This document shows positions 9,539 to 18,313 of a stretch of 64,000 nt of DNA, one piece after another (the first letter of the stretch is position 1; every line of letters begins with the position of its first letter). The translations under genes were made by a program, and so were the position numbers. Under the pieces are notes generated by a model. That model had not been told where the DNA came from. It saw nothing but the letters and a program-made list of their open reading frames with translations, and did no database searches. This DNA is from Bacteroidota bacterium (lineage in GTDB: Bacteria; Bacteroidota; Ignavibacteria; Palsa-1295), in the NCBI GenBank assembly GCA_021324685.1, contig JAJPIQ010000005.1, positions 162,603 through 226,602 on the forward strand, read 5' to 3'.

Positions 9539-11596
9539 ATGAACCGCTTCTTCATGCTTCTTTTTTTTGCATTGCTCGCCGCCGTTCCGACGGCTGAGGG
9601 GCAGTGGGAGAAAGTGAATGGACCGAATGGTGGCAATGTATTGAACCTTACTTCGAGTGGAGCGGGCCTTTTTGCACAAATTATCTCTGGTAGCTCTGGT
9701 GAAGTCTTTATCTCAACTGACACTGGAACGAATTGGAATTCCTTCAGACTTCGGAGTAGAGTTGTTCAAAACGTTGGTGGATGCGGGCCATACCTTTTCG
9801 CATGGACTCAGGATACTTTTTATGTTTCTACAAACAGTGGCAAAACATGGATTGAGGATAGCAACTGGATTGACTCTAAACATTACTACTTAAATCTTTT
9901 TGCACAGGTCGGTTCGAACCTTTATGCTGCTGGAGGCGGTATTTTTCAATCCTCTGACGGCGGACTTACCTGGACAGCTTTGAACAGCAACTTACCAAAT
10001 TGTTATATAAATGGACTTACCGCGTGTAACAATAACCTTTACACTTTGCTTGCTGCTGATAGTGGTCTTTTCCGTTCAACCAACAATGGGAAAAGCTGGA
10101 CAGAAGCAGATCGTGGCTTACCGTACGATACAAACGTTCATGGCTATACTGCACTACATTCCATTGCGACAATTGGCACAAGTCTATTTGTCGGAACTAA
10201 CAGCGGTGTGTATCGCTCAACCGATAGCGGGAACACTTGGAATAAGGTCAATATGGTCACTCCGCTTAATGTCTGGGCACTGACGGCAGATGGCACAAAA
10301 CTCTATGCGGCTACCCTCAGTCAGGGAGTTTTTCTTTCTATTGATAGTGGAATAAGCTGGACTCAACATGGTCAAGGAGAAACGTTGAATGAACAATACA
10401 ACTACTATAACTTGATTACCGTCGTCGGTTCTGAAATATTTGTGGCGTCCGCAGATGGGATTTATCGTTCAAACGACACAAGTGGAGTTGGAACTTTAGT
10501 TGGATTGCCGTGTTTAGGAATTTCTTCCTTTTCTGCGAATGGTAACAATCTATATGCTGATGGGTTTGTCTCGACAGATGAAGGATTGAATTGGAGTTTA
10601 AATCAAAATACTTTATCGAGTACATCAAACTTGCCGAACACTCTGAAATATCCTTTTTTGGTTAGAATGGGAAAATACTTGTTCGTATCCACCTCGAGGT
10701 TTGCTTTCGGTGAAGCGGATACTGATGTGTTTCGATCTTCCGATAACGGAAAAACATGGTACGTTGACTTCGAAGGACTTCGTCCCGTTGTATATGGCAC
10801 GCTTGCACGGCTGACAGGTAATAGATTGATATATGCCGGCAGCTCGGATGATAATCACTTTGCTTGCTTTGAGACCGACGATTTTGGTATAAGCTGGAAT
10901 GCTGTGGATTCCACTTCCATATTTTGTTGTGGCAATAGTAATGGGCCGTTTCTCCCTAAAGACATTTGCTGCCCGGTTCCGGCTACAGCGGCGCAGATTG
11001 GCACTGTACTAATTGGCATAGATAGTGGCATGCTCTTTCGCTCCTCAGACGATGGATCCACATGGGGAGTTCTTGACAGTTCCATAGTGAATGACTCTGT
11101 AACAAGCGCAGCCGCGCTCGATAATAATCTTTTTGCTTGCACAAAGGGTGGGAATCTATTTGTCTCTGCCGACACCGGTGTGTCATGGAAGCAAATCAAT
11201 AATGGACTTATCGATAGCACAATCTCGTTTGTTTCTGTCACTGGTGAGTTTATATTCGCTGCAAACACCAACGATAGTTTCTGGCGGCGGCCTCTATCGG
11301 ATTTTGGAATTGCGATAGTTAGTAATCAACTTCAGCCCAAAGAACCCTTAAGAACCTTCCCAAACCCCTTCTCTTCCAACACCCAAATCTCCTTCACTGC
11401 ACCCGAATCCGGCTACGCCGAAATCTCCATCGTAAATTCATTCGGCGCGGAAGTGGCGCGGATCTATTCGGGAGAACTGGCTGCCGGGAATCATTCCTTC
11501 GCATTCGATGGCAGCGATCTCACGCCGGGGAATTACTGGTGCGTGGTGCGGATGAATGGTCAGGTGCAAACGTTGCCTTTGGCGCTTTTGCGGTAA
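9539..11596 (+). CDS. Beta-propeller (BNR/YCF48-like) protein with T9SS type A sorting domain
   Basis: I chose the ATG at 9539 because a clear signal peptide follows it at once (MNRFFMLLFFALLAAVPTAE, cut near EGQ), giving 685 residues. The body repeats short motifs typical of BNR/sortilin-like propellers: STDTGTNWNSF, SSDGGLTWTAL, STNNGKSWTEA, STDSGNTWNKV, SSDNGKTWYVD and SSDDGSTWGVL. The last about 80 residues form a T9SS type A sorting domain (RTFPNPFSSNTQISF, then LTPGNYWCVV). Known relatives are secreted surface proteins of unclear ligand. The propeller part is clearly richer in A/T than its neighbours, while the tail after about 11330 returns to the local composition, which suggests the two parts have different histories. 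A similar architecture occurs at 62486. Confidence 0.87.
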   Translation: MNRFFMLLFFALLAAVPTAEGQWEKVNGPNGGNVLNLTSSGAGLFAQIISGSSGEVFISTDTGTNWNSFRLRSRVVQNVGGCGPYLFAWTQDTFYVSTNSGKTWIEDSNWIDSKHYYLNLFAQVGSNLYAAGGGIFQSSDGGLTWTALNSNLPNCYINGLTACNNNLYTLLAADSGLFRSTNNGKSWTEADRGLPYDTNVHGYTALHSIATIGTSLFVGTNSGVYRSTDSGNTWNKVNMVTPLNVWALTADGTKLYAATLSQGVFLSIDSGISWTQHGQGETLNEQYNYYNLITVVGSEIFVASADGIYRSNDTSGVGTLVGLPCLGISSFSANGNNLYADGFVSTDEGLNWSLNQNTLSSTSNLPNTLKYPFLVRMGKYLFVSTSRFAFGEADTDVFRSSDNGKTWYVDFEGLRPVVYGTLARLTGNRLIYAGSSDDNHFACFETDDFGISWNAVDSTSIFCCGNSNGPFLPKDICCPVPATAAQIGTVLIGIDSGMLFRSSDDGSTWGVLDSSIVNDSVTSAAALDNNLFACTKGGNLFVSADTGVSWKQINNGLIDSTISFVSVTGEFIFAANTNDSFWRRPLSDFGIAIVSNQLQPKEPLRTFPNPFSSNTQISFTAPESGYAEISIVNSFGAEVARIYSGELAAGNHSFAFDGSDLTPGNYWCVVRMNGQVQTLPLALLR

Positions 11597-11626
11597 AGCC
11601 TCATTCAGTAATGTTATGAGAACTGG

Positions 11627-11646
11627 ATTCCCGCTTTCGCGGGAAT
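11627..11646. repeat. REP-like palindrome between convergent genes
   Basis: ATTCCCGC/GCGGGAAT surround a TTTC loop, a perfect 8-bp stem in the gap between the convergent propeller gene and topA. The layout matches the ATTCCC..GGGAAT palindromes scattered in many bacterial genomes. It could end transcripts from either side. Confidence 0.5.
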
Positions 11647-11725
11647 AACAGATTGAAGTTGTGTCATACGCTTCTGAGGATCCCATAGTAATCCTGGGAA
11701 TCCGCATCATCCGCGTAATCCAGGT

Positions 11726-14068
11726 TCAGGTTCCCGCCATCTCATTCAGCTCCGGCGTGAATTCCTTCTTGCAGTTCGGGCATTTGAGGAATTCGCCGCG
11801 GTCGCGGACCCATTTCGTGGCGAGCCAGTTGTTGTTGCAGCTCGGGCAGTTGGTGTTGACCGGCTTATCGTTCGAGATAAAATCGCAATCGGGGTAGCGC
11901 GTGCATCCCCAGAACTTTCGCTTGCCTTTTCCGCCGCGCCGCTCGGCAATGTCTCCCACGAGGCACTTGGGGCATTTAATTCCCGTCGGCATTTGTCGCG
12001 TAAAACGGCACTTGGGGTACCGCGAACAGCCAATGAATTTGCCATAGCGGCTCGAGCGGACCAGCAATTCGCCTTCGTGGCATTCGGGGCACGCCTCGCC
12101 GGTCTTTTCGGGCGCGGGTTTGCCTTCGTTCTTGAGCGACGTCTTCTTGCCGCAGTCCGGACAATCGAGATACATCCCAAACCAGCCCGATTTTACTTCG
12201 GTGTTCTTCGAGCCGCAGGCGGGACACGGACGAACGGGAAGTTCCTCCACCAACCGCTCCTCGACTTTATCGAGCACCTCTTTGAACGGCAAATAAAAAT
12301 CGGTCATCACCGATTCGTAGCTCCGCTCGCGCGCCGCGATGGTATCGAGCTCCTCTTCCATTCGTACCGTGAAATCGACGTTGAAGATTTCCGGGAAGGA
12401 TTTTACCAGGATGCGGTTCACTTCGATGCCCAGCGTGGTCGGATAGAGCCGGCGCTCTTCCTGCTCCACGTACGCGCGCTCCTGGATCGTTCCCACGATC
12501 GAGGCGTAGGTCGAAGGCCGCCCGATGCCGAGCGATTCCAATTCTTTGACGAGCGTACTTTCGGAGAATCGCGGCGGCGGCTTCGTGGCGCTCTGCGCCA
12601 GATCGACCTCCTCGATATTCGCCTGCTGGCCTTCTTTGATGCCATTCGGTAATCGGGTCGCGCGGCCATCGGCGGCAGCCGTGGCATCGTCGGAAATCTT
12701 TGCCGGAGCGTCATCGACGTCGTCCATGACCTGCATATAGCCGTTGAACGTCACGACCGATCCGGAAGCGCGGAAGCGGTATCTACTCCCCTCGTGTTCC
12801 TGCGATTCGATCTCGACCGTGGTCTGGTCCATGAGCGCCGGGGCCATCTGGCTCGAAATAAATCGCTCCCAGATCAACTCGTACAACTGATAGAGCGCCT
12901 TGTCCTGGGCTTCCAAAAAGCGTCGCACGCTTTTGGGGTCGCGCATCGCGGAGGTCGGGCGGATCGCCTCATGCGCTTCCTGCGCGTTCTTTCCCTGCTT
13001 TGCTTTTCGTTCCTCGCCGAGGTAGCGCGCGCCGTAACTTTTTTCGATATACGCCAGCGCTTCGTTCCGGGCTTCGGGGGCGATACGGGTGGAATCCGTT
13101 CGCATGTAGGTGATGAGCCCGGTCAACCCTTCGTCGCCCAATTCCACGCCTTCATAGAGCTTTTGCGCAAGGCCCATGGTCTTGCGGGGATTGAACCGGA
13201 GCTTGCTCGATGCCGCGGCCTGAAGGGAACTGGTGATGAAGGGGTGCGGCGGGTTCTTTTTTACTTCCCGCTTTGCGAGCGAAACGATCTTGTAGGTCTT
13301 TTGCCGTGCATCGCTCGCATAGCCGCGGGCGGTCGGTTCGTTGCCGATAAACGTTTTCTTCTCGTCCTCGGAAAGGTCCTGCGCGCTGCCTTCGGGATTC
13401 CGAATTTCGCTCCCATCGACCGAAATAAGCCGAGCGTGGATTGGGAACTCCGTGGACTCGGTCGTGAACTCCGCCCACAGGTTCCAATACTCGATCGGCT
13501 GGAACCGCTGGATCGCTTCCTCCCGCTCACAGATGAGGCGCAACGCGACCGACTGGACGCGCCCCGCCGAAAGCGCCTCCGCGCTCTTGCCGATAAATGC
13601 TTTCCACAAGATCGGCGAGACCTGGTAGCCGATGATGCGGTCCATGACGCGGCGCGCCTGCTGGGCATCGAAGAGTGCGCGATCGACATCGCGCGGGTGC
13701 TTCATCGCTTCCGTAATGCCCGCTTTGGTGATCTCAGAGAACAGGACCCGTTTGATCTTCGAATTTTTGTCCGATACGATGCCGGCCAGGTGATAAGCGA
13801 TGGCCTCGCCTTCGCGGTCAGGATCGGTCGCGAGGAAGACCTCTTTTGCGGTGCCGGCGAGCTTTTTCAACCGGTCGATGATGTCCTTTTTGCCTTTAAC
13901 GGTCGTATAGGAGGGTGTAAATCCCTGCTCGAGGTCTACCCCGAGCTTCGACTTGGGCAAATCCTTGATGTGACCGACCGAGGCTTCGACAATGTAGCCG
14001 GAGCCTAGATATTTATTGATGGTCTTCGCCTTGGCGGGCGATTCGACAATAACGAGCGACTTAGCCAA
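11726..14068 (-). CDS. topA: DNA topoisomerase I
   Basis: A 780-residue type IA topoisomerase that relaxes negative supercoils through a 5'-phosphotyrosine intermediate. The TOPRIM start has VIVESPAKAKTINKYLG with the metal-binding glutamate, and DPDREGEAIAYHL carries the acidic triad. The active tyrosine lies in LITYMRTDSTRI (about residue 320). The C-terminus has four Cys4 zinc-ribbon units: CPAC..CPDC, CPEC..C..KC, CPKC..C..DC and CPSC..CPNC. Length and order match bacterial TopA. It is divergent from hutH, with about 160 bases between the two starts. The end faces the propeller gene across about 130 bases that include a REP-like palindrome. Confidence 0.97.
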   Translation of the reverse strand: MAKSLVIVESPAKAKTINKYLGSGYIVEASVGHIKDLPKSKLGVDLEQGFTPSYTTVKGKKDIIDRLKKLAGTAKEVFLATDPDREGEAIAYHLAGIVSDKNSKIKRVLFSEITKAGITEAMKHPRDVDRALFDAQQARRVMDRIIGYQVSPILWKAFIGKSAEALSAGRVQSVALRLICEREEAIQRFQPIEYWNLWAEFTTESTEFPIHARLISVDGSEIRNPEGSAQDLSEDEKKTFIGNEPTARGYASDARQKTYKIVSLAKREVKKNPPHPFITSSLQAAASSKLRFNPRKTMGLAQKLYEGVELGDEGLTGLITYMRTDSTRIAPEARNEALAYIEKSYGARYLGEERKAKQGKNAQEAHEAIRPTSAMRDPKSVRRFLEAQDKALYQLYELIWERFISSQMAPALMDQTTVEIESQEHEGSRYRFRASGSVVTFNGYMQVMDDVDDAPAKISDDATAAADGRATRLPNGIKEGQQANIEEVDLAQSATKPPPRFSESTLVKELESLGIGRPSTYASIVGTIQERAYVEQEERRLYPTTLGIEVNRILVKSFPEIFNVDFTVRMEEELDTIAARERSYESVMTDFYLPFKEVLDKVEERLVEELPVRPCPACGSKNTEVKSGWFGMYLDCPDCGKKTSLKNEGKPAPEKTGEACPECHEGELLVRSSRYGKFIGCSRYPKCRFTRQMPTGIKCPKCLVGDIAERRGGKGKRKFWGCTRYPDCDFISNDKPVNTNCPSCNNNWLATKWVRDRGEFLKCPNCKKEFTPELNEMAGT

Positions 14069-14227
14069 TACTTTTCTTTCAGATGATGAGTGGGCCGTTA
14101 AGACGCGGCGAACATAAGACTAACAAGAGAGGATTCCTGAGCCTCAAAACGCCAGGCTTGTGACATTCCGGAAAAGAAATCCTGTTTGCGCACAAAAACA
14201 GCCTACCACCGCCGTATTTTTGTGACT

Positions 14228-15802
14228 GTGATAATATTAGATGGCAATTCGCTAACGATTCCGGACGTTTCCCGCGTCGCCCGGGGCGAAGAACGAGAAG
14301 TTCATATTCCAGAACAAGCGAAAGCACGCATCGCCCGTTCCCGCGAGCTGGTGGACCACTGGGTCGAAGCGGGCGAAGTGATCTACGGCGTAACCACGGG
14401 ATTTGGCGAGTTCGCCAATGTGACGATCCCCAAAAACGACCTCCTCCGGCTTCAGCAGAACCTTATTCGGTCCCATGCGGCCGGCGTCGGCGAACCGCTC
14501 ACGCCAGAAGTCGTACGGGCCATGCTTTTGCTCCGCGCAAACGCGCTTGCGAAGGGTTTTTCCGGAGTGCGACTTGCCGTCATCGAACAACTACTCGCAT
14601 TTCTCAAGAACGATATTCTTCCTATCATCCCCTCTCGTGGAAGCGTCGGTTCCTCGGGCGATCTTGCGCCGCTCGCGCACCTGGCCCTGGCGCTTACAGG
14701 AGAAGGAAATGTGCTGCAAACCGAATCTTACGGAACAGGGCCACAAATTAGAATGCGTCCCACCGGCGAAGCATTGAAGCAAGCCGGTATCGCTCCGCTT
14801 GTTTTAGAAGCCAAAGAGGGACTTGCCCTCATCAACGGGACGCAAATGATGGCGGCAATCGGCTGCCTTGCGCTCGATCGGGCGAAGCAACTCGCCGATC
14901 TGGCGGATATTGCCGGCGCGATGTCCTTCGAAGCGCTACGAGCGACCGACCGCGCGTTCGATCCGCGCATTCACGCCGCACGCGCTCATGCCGGGCAACG
15001 GTTCGTCGCCGAACGAATGCTGCAGCTTACAGCCGGGAGCGAAATTCGCCGTTCACATGCGGAAAACGATCCTCGCGTCCAGGACGCCTATTCGGTCCGC
15101 TGTATCCCCCAGGTCCATGGCGCGGTGCGCGATACCATCGCATTCGTCGAACGGACGCTTTCGATCGAAATCAACTCCGCAACGGATAACCCGCTGATTT
15201 TTGCGATCGAAGATTCAACGCCCCGCACCCCGCACTCCGCACTCGACACGCATCTCGAAGGCGGCAACTTCCACGGCGAGCCGATCGCGCTCGCGCTTGA
15301 TTATCTCGCGATCGCACTTTCGGAACTCGCTTCGATCTCCGAGCGCCGTACGGAACGGATGGTCAACGGCGCGCTCTCGAACGGACTTCCGCGATTCCTG
15401 ACAAAGCATGGCGGACTGAACTCCGGCTATATGATCGCCCAGTACACCGCCGCCGCGCTCGTAAGTGAGAACAAAGTCCTCGCGCATCCCGCGAGCGTCG
15501 ATTCGATTCCCACCAGTGCGAATATGGAGGACCACAATTCAATGGGATCCATTTCCGCGCTCAAGCTGCAAACGGTGGTAAAGAACGTCGAGACCGTACT
15601 CGCCATCGAACTGCTCTCCGCCGCGCAGGGCATCGACTTTCTCGCGCCGCTCACACCCGGCCGCGGCACCGCAAAAGCGCACGAGCTTGTCCGACGCCGT
15701 GTCCCGCATCTGGAAGAAGACCGTATGGTCTCCGAGGATATTGCGAGGATGCTCGAAATGGGATTTGATAGCCTCATTAAGGAAGTGTGGCGCATGCTTT
15801 AG
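14228..15802 (+). CDS. hutH: Histidine ammonia-lyase
   Basis: It catalyses deamination of L-histidine to urocanate, the first step of histidine breakdown. I chose the GTG at 14228 because family members begin directly with a IILDGNSL-type strand; the frame is open back to an ATG at 14186. The MIO cofactor segment reads GSVGSSGDLAPLAH, so the cyclising triad is Ser-Ser-Gly rather than the usual Ala-Ser-Gly; the PROSITE pattern of the family allows this. Other family blocks are YGVTTGFGEF, QNLIRSHAAGVG, NGTQMM, QDAYSVRCIPQVHG and SADSIPTSANMEDH-like text near the end. A short insertion (about residues 327-342, Thr/Pro/His-rich) lies between DNPLIF and EGGNFHGEP. hutI is 13 kb downstream. No hutU or hutG is in the window. 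Confidence 0.95.
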   Translation: MIILDGNSLTIPDVSRVARGEEREVHIPEQAKARIARSRELVDHWVEAGEVIYGVTTGFGEFANVTIPKNDLLRLQQNLIRSHAAGVGEPLTPEVVRAMLLLRANALAKGFSGVRLAVIEQLLAFLKNDILPIIPSRGSVGSSGDLAPLAHLALALTGEGNVLQTESYGTGPQIRMRPTGEALKQAGIAPLVLEAKEGLALINGTQMMAAIGCLALDRAKQLADLADIAGAMSFEALRATDRAFDPRIHAARAHAGQRFVAERMLQLTAGSEIRRSHAENDPRVQDAYSVRCIPQVHGAVRDTIAFVERTLSIEINSATDNPLIFAIEDSTPRTPHSALDTHLEGGNFHGEPIALALDYLAIALSELASISERRTERMVNGALSNGLPRFLTKHGGLNSGYMIAQYTAAALVSENKVLAHPASVDSIPTSANMEDHNSMGSISALKLQTVVKNVETVLAIELLSAAQGIDFLAPLTPGRGTAKAHELVRRRVPHLEEDRMVSEDIARMLEMGFDSLIKEVWRML

Positions 15803-15848
15803 CTTGCGCCACGGGACAACCTAAAGGACGTCCCTCATTATAAAGTAC

Positions 15849-16535
15849 TCATAAATATTCGGCTGCGGTAAGCCTTGCCATAGTCGGCTCATAGACGGCG
15901 GCAACATCGAACAATACGCGTGCGATCATTTCAGGCGTCGGGTGCTGCGTGGGATCTTCATTCGGATAGGCGGACGCACGCATGTCGGTCTGCATCGCGC
16001 CGGGATCGAAGGCGTGGACGCGAATGTGTGAATCGAGCAATTCATCGCGTAACACCTGCGTGAATCCTTCCAGAGCAAATTTGCTCGCGGCATAGGCACC
16101 CCAGCGTTTTTTGCCTTTGATTCCCGCGCCGCTCGAAACATTGACGATCACTCCGGACTTCGCTTCGAGCATCGGGCGCAACACTGCCTTCGCAAAATAA
16201 ACGCTCCCGTTCAGGTTGATCTCGATCACCTGGCGCCAGGTCTCTTCGGAATAGTTTTGGATCGTTTCTCGCGGTCCCAGAATGCTGGCATTATTGATCA
16301 GGACGTCGATCGCGTTCCATTTCCCCAACACGCGTTCGACAAAGCCGCGGACCGCCGTTGCATCGGAGACATCGAAGGCCTGCGTAAGGAGGTTCGGATT
16401 GTTTATTTCCTCTTCGAGCCGTGCCAGGTCCGCTTCGTCCCGGGCACAGGTCGCGACCTGCCAGCCTTCGCCGAGCCATTTTTTGACCGAAGCGCGGCCT
16501 AAGCCTTTCGTACCTCCGGTAATGACGACCACCAT
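15849..16535 (-). CDS. Short-chain dehydrogenase/reductase
   Basis: A 228-residue classical SDR. It shows the nucleotide-binding TGGTKGLG near the N-terminus, the NNAS motif near residue 86, a catalytic Ser in NVSSGAG, and YAASK with the Tyr/Lys pair. The end is short after the substrate loop (about PNEDPTQHPTPEMIARVLF). The C-terminal part is compatible with YdfG/sepiapterin-reductase-like SDRs, but the substrate cannot be told from sequence. It is convergent with hutH (46 bases between stops) and upstream of nothing obvious in its direction, so it is probably a single-gene unit. Confidence 0.88.
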   Translation of the reverse strand: MVVVITGGTKGLGRASVKKWLGEGWQVATCARDEADLARLEEEINNPNLLTQAFDVSDATAVRGFVERVLGKWNAIDVLINNASILGPRETIQNYSEETWRQVIEINLNGSVYFAKAVLRPMLEAKSGVIVNVSSGAGIKGKKRWGAYAASKFALEGFTQVLRDELLDSHIRVHAFDPGAMQTDMRASAYPNEDPTQHPTPEMIARVLFDVAAVYEPTMARLTAAEYL

Positions 16536-16600
16536 GGAGCAGAACGGATTGGGAAAATTTGGGAACGTTCAGAACGGCACCGCGCCGTACAGATAAAAAA

Positions 16601-17146
16601 TCAGTGAACGCGGTCGGAGCCGTTCAGCATGACGCGTCCGGCCGGACTGCTGGGATGCTCGAAATGGAAGAGCAGGTTCGCAACCAGTTCCTTCACGTCT
16701 TCGAGCGTGGCGGTCGGGGTTCCGGCGAGCATGATGCGGTCGATCACGAATTCCTGTTCGGCATCGCTGATGAGTCCCAGTTCGAGCATCTGCGAAAGAA
16801 ATCCGCGCGCTTCGGCCGTAATGACCATCCGCTCGGCATCGTGATAAATTCGAAAGCTCGCCTCCTCACCGCTTTTTGCAGGATCGAGCATATTCCGTTT
16901 TCCGAAGGGAACGGAAAGGACCACGGGGTTTTCTACCGGACCCTCCGCGAATTTATCGATGAGCCAGGAAAACGCCGTCGAGATTTCGGTCTCACTGAAA
17001 CCACGGACCGAAAGGGGCTTGAGGTCGATCTCGGTCAGCGGAGTATTCTCCTTTATTTCCGAAAGAAGGAAATAAATGATCTCCATGATCCGATCACGAC
17101 CGGAATCCGTGGAAATCATTCTTTCGAGAGCGCGATCGGCGTTCAT
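16601..17146 (-). CDS. smg: Smg/DUF494 family protein
   Basis: About 181 residues from the ATG at 17146 (other in-frame ATGs at 17119 and 17086). The family core is visible: an opening helix RDRIMEIIYFLLSEI, then LSVRGFSETEISTAFSWL, a RIYHDAERMVITAEARGFL block, and VIDRIMLAGTPTATLEDVKELVANLLF. These match E. coli Smg (DUF494), a small conserved protein of uncertain role, often near DprA or topA. The frame continues open to 17512, but the extra residues are antisense to ybeY and look non-coding. It is the last gene of a leftward run after an unknown gene and ybeY. Confidence 0.82.
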   Translation of the reverse strand: MNADRALERMISTDSGRDRIMEIIYFLLSEIKENTPLTEIDLKPLSVRGFSETEISTAFSWLIDKFAEGPVENPVVLSVPFGKRNMLDPAKSGEEASFRIYHDAERMVITAEARGFLSQMLELGLISDAEQEFVIDRIMLAGTPTATLEDVKELVANLLFHFEHPSSPAGRVMLNGSDRVH

Positions 17147-17211
17147 ATGGTCACGAAAAGGCTGAACAGTACAACAGGAAGAACAGGCTCGCCCGCGCCA
17201 GCAAATGGTTC

Positions 17212-17667
17212 TTACACATCTGGGCGTAGTTGAGCGAGATACCAACGCTCCCGTGCTCGCATTCGTTTCTTTTCGGCCGCCGTTTTGTCCCCAAAGCCAG
17301 CAACATGCAGGAGTCCGTGCACGACCAGATGAACCAGTTCTAATGCAAAGGTCGCTCGATAGGTCTGTGCATTTTCTTTCGCCCGATCTGCGCTGATATA
17401 CAGTTCGACTTCGAGTTCGTCCGCGGTTCGTTCGATCTCGAACGTCAGAATGTCGGTAAGCCAGTCGTGCCCGAGGGTGGAACGGTTCATCGCGAGAAGT
17501 TCCTCGTCGCACAGGAGCACAATGGAAAGTTCGAGGCTGTGAAGTTCCGGGAATTCGTTCCGGGCTACCAGCGCCGCGGCATTTTTAAAGGACGAGCGGA
17601 GCGAGGGACGGACCGTATATTTTTTCTTTGCGTCCGGGCTTGCCGTAACCGAACAATGGAGCTTCAC
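17212..17667 (-). CDS. ybeY: Endoribonuclease YbeY (rRNA maturation factor)
   Basis: A 151-residue UPF0054 protein. YbeY is a zinc-dependent endoribonuclease involved in 16S rRNA 3' end maturation and ribosome quality control. The signature block reads ELVHLVVHGLLHVAGFGDKT, giving the first two zinc histidines (HxxxH). The third histidine of the GYDH motif in E. coli is replaced, leaving GFGDKT. The same Asp-Lys-Thr form is common in Bacteroidota YbeY, so this is a lineage feature rather than decay. The N-terminal LNR/WLTDILTFEI strand is also present. It is 65 bases upstream of smg and 21 bases downstream of the unknown gene at 17689, likely one transcript. Confidence 0.93.
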   Translation of the reverse strand: MKLHCSVTASPDAKKKYTVRPSLRSSFKNAAALVARNEFPELHSLELSIVLLCDEELLAMNRSTLGHDWLTDILTFEIERTADELEVELYISADRAKENAQTYRATFALELVHLVVHGLLHVAGFGDKTAAEKKRMRARERWYLAQLRPDV

Positions 17668-17688
17668 CGGGATTACTGCTGCGCTGAG

Positions 17689-18177
17689 TTATTCCGCGCT
17701 GAAGACTTCCGCATGTTCCGCAAAGATCTTGAGCGCGACGGCGGCGCGAAGGTCGTCGTCGCGAACATCGGAAAGTTCCATATTGCCGAGCGATTCCGGA
17801 ATGTTCATATAGACCTGCAGGATACCGCGAGAACTTACGGTCAGCACGGAAAGCGTTTCGTCCGTCCCATGCGAGTAGAACGCCGCCTCTTCCGTCGCAA
17901 TGAGAAGTCGGACTTCATCGATCTCGTGGAGTTCCACAATTCCGAGCGCGGAACTCGCCGTGAGCGACGTCTTCCCGTCGGTTTCCGAAAGCGTAAGCTC
18001 GACGAGCGGACTTTCGCCGGCGACGGGACCTCCGGCGGCGGACGTGCTCGAATGATAGATAAGAACGCTGGCGTCCCGACGGCTGCCGGCATTCATTGCG
18101 CCATCCCTGCCGTTCGAGACGGCAATCCCTTCGAGTGTTTCGGCAAGCCGATCGATCAATTCCGGTCGAATTAACAT
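17689..18177 (-). CDS. Hypothetical protein in the ybeY-smg operon
   Basis: I do not recognise this 162-residue protein. It is acidic and soluble, with no signal peptide or membrane segment. It opens with a helix (LIRPELIDRLAETLEGIAVS), followed by a Ser/Ala/Gly-rich stretch. The second half alternates short strands (LVELTLSE, GIVELHEIDEVRLLIAT, LSVLTVSSRGILQVYMNI) and ends in a helix near AAVALKIFAEHAEVF. It is first in a leftward cluster with ybeY and smg. That location is only weak evidence of a link to ribosome maturation. The start could not be tested further. Confidence 0.7.
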   Translation of the reverse strand: MLIRPELIDRLAETLEGIAVSNGRDGAMNAGSRRDASVLIYHSSTSAAGGPVAGESPLVELTLSETDGKTSLTASSALGIVELHEIDEVRLLIATEEAAFYSHGTDETLSVLTVSSRGILQVYMNIPESLGNMELSDVRDDDLRAAVALKIFAEHAEVFSAE

Positions 18178-18313
18178 TACTTCTGAAATTCCTCTATGTG
18201 CAAGAGGGTTCTGGGGCTACGAAAATACGAAGAATTCGGGACCGCCCGGCGCATCCAGTCTCTAAAGACCTGCCCTGCTTCCCAAAAATTTGTGTATCTT
18301 AGAAGAAACGACG

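Noticed and set aside
12794..14008. A 404-codon open frame on the plus strand
   Set aside because: It is antisense to topA and has no domain.
17147..17512. N-terminal extension of smg
   Set aside because: The extension is antisense-like, Arg/Cys-rich and overlaps ybeY in another frame. The Smg family begins at about residue 122 of the extended frame.
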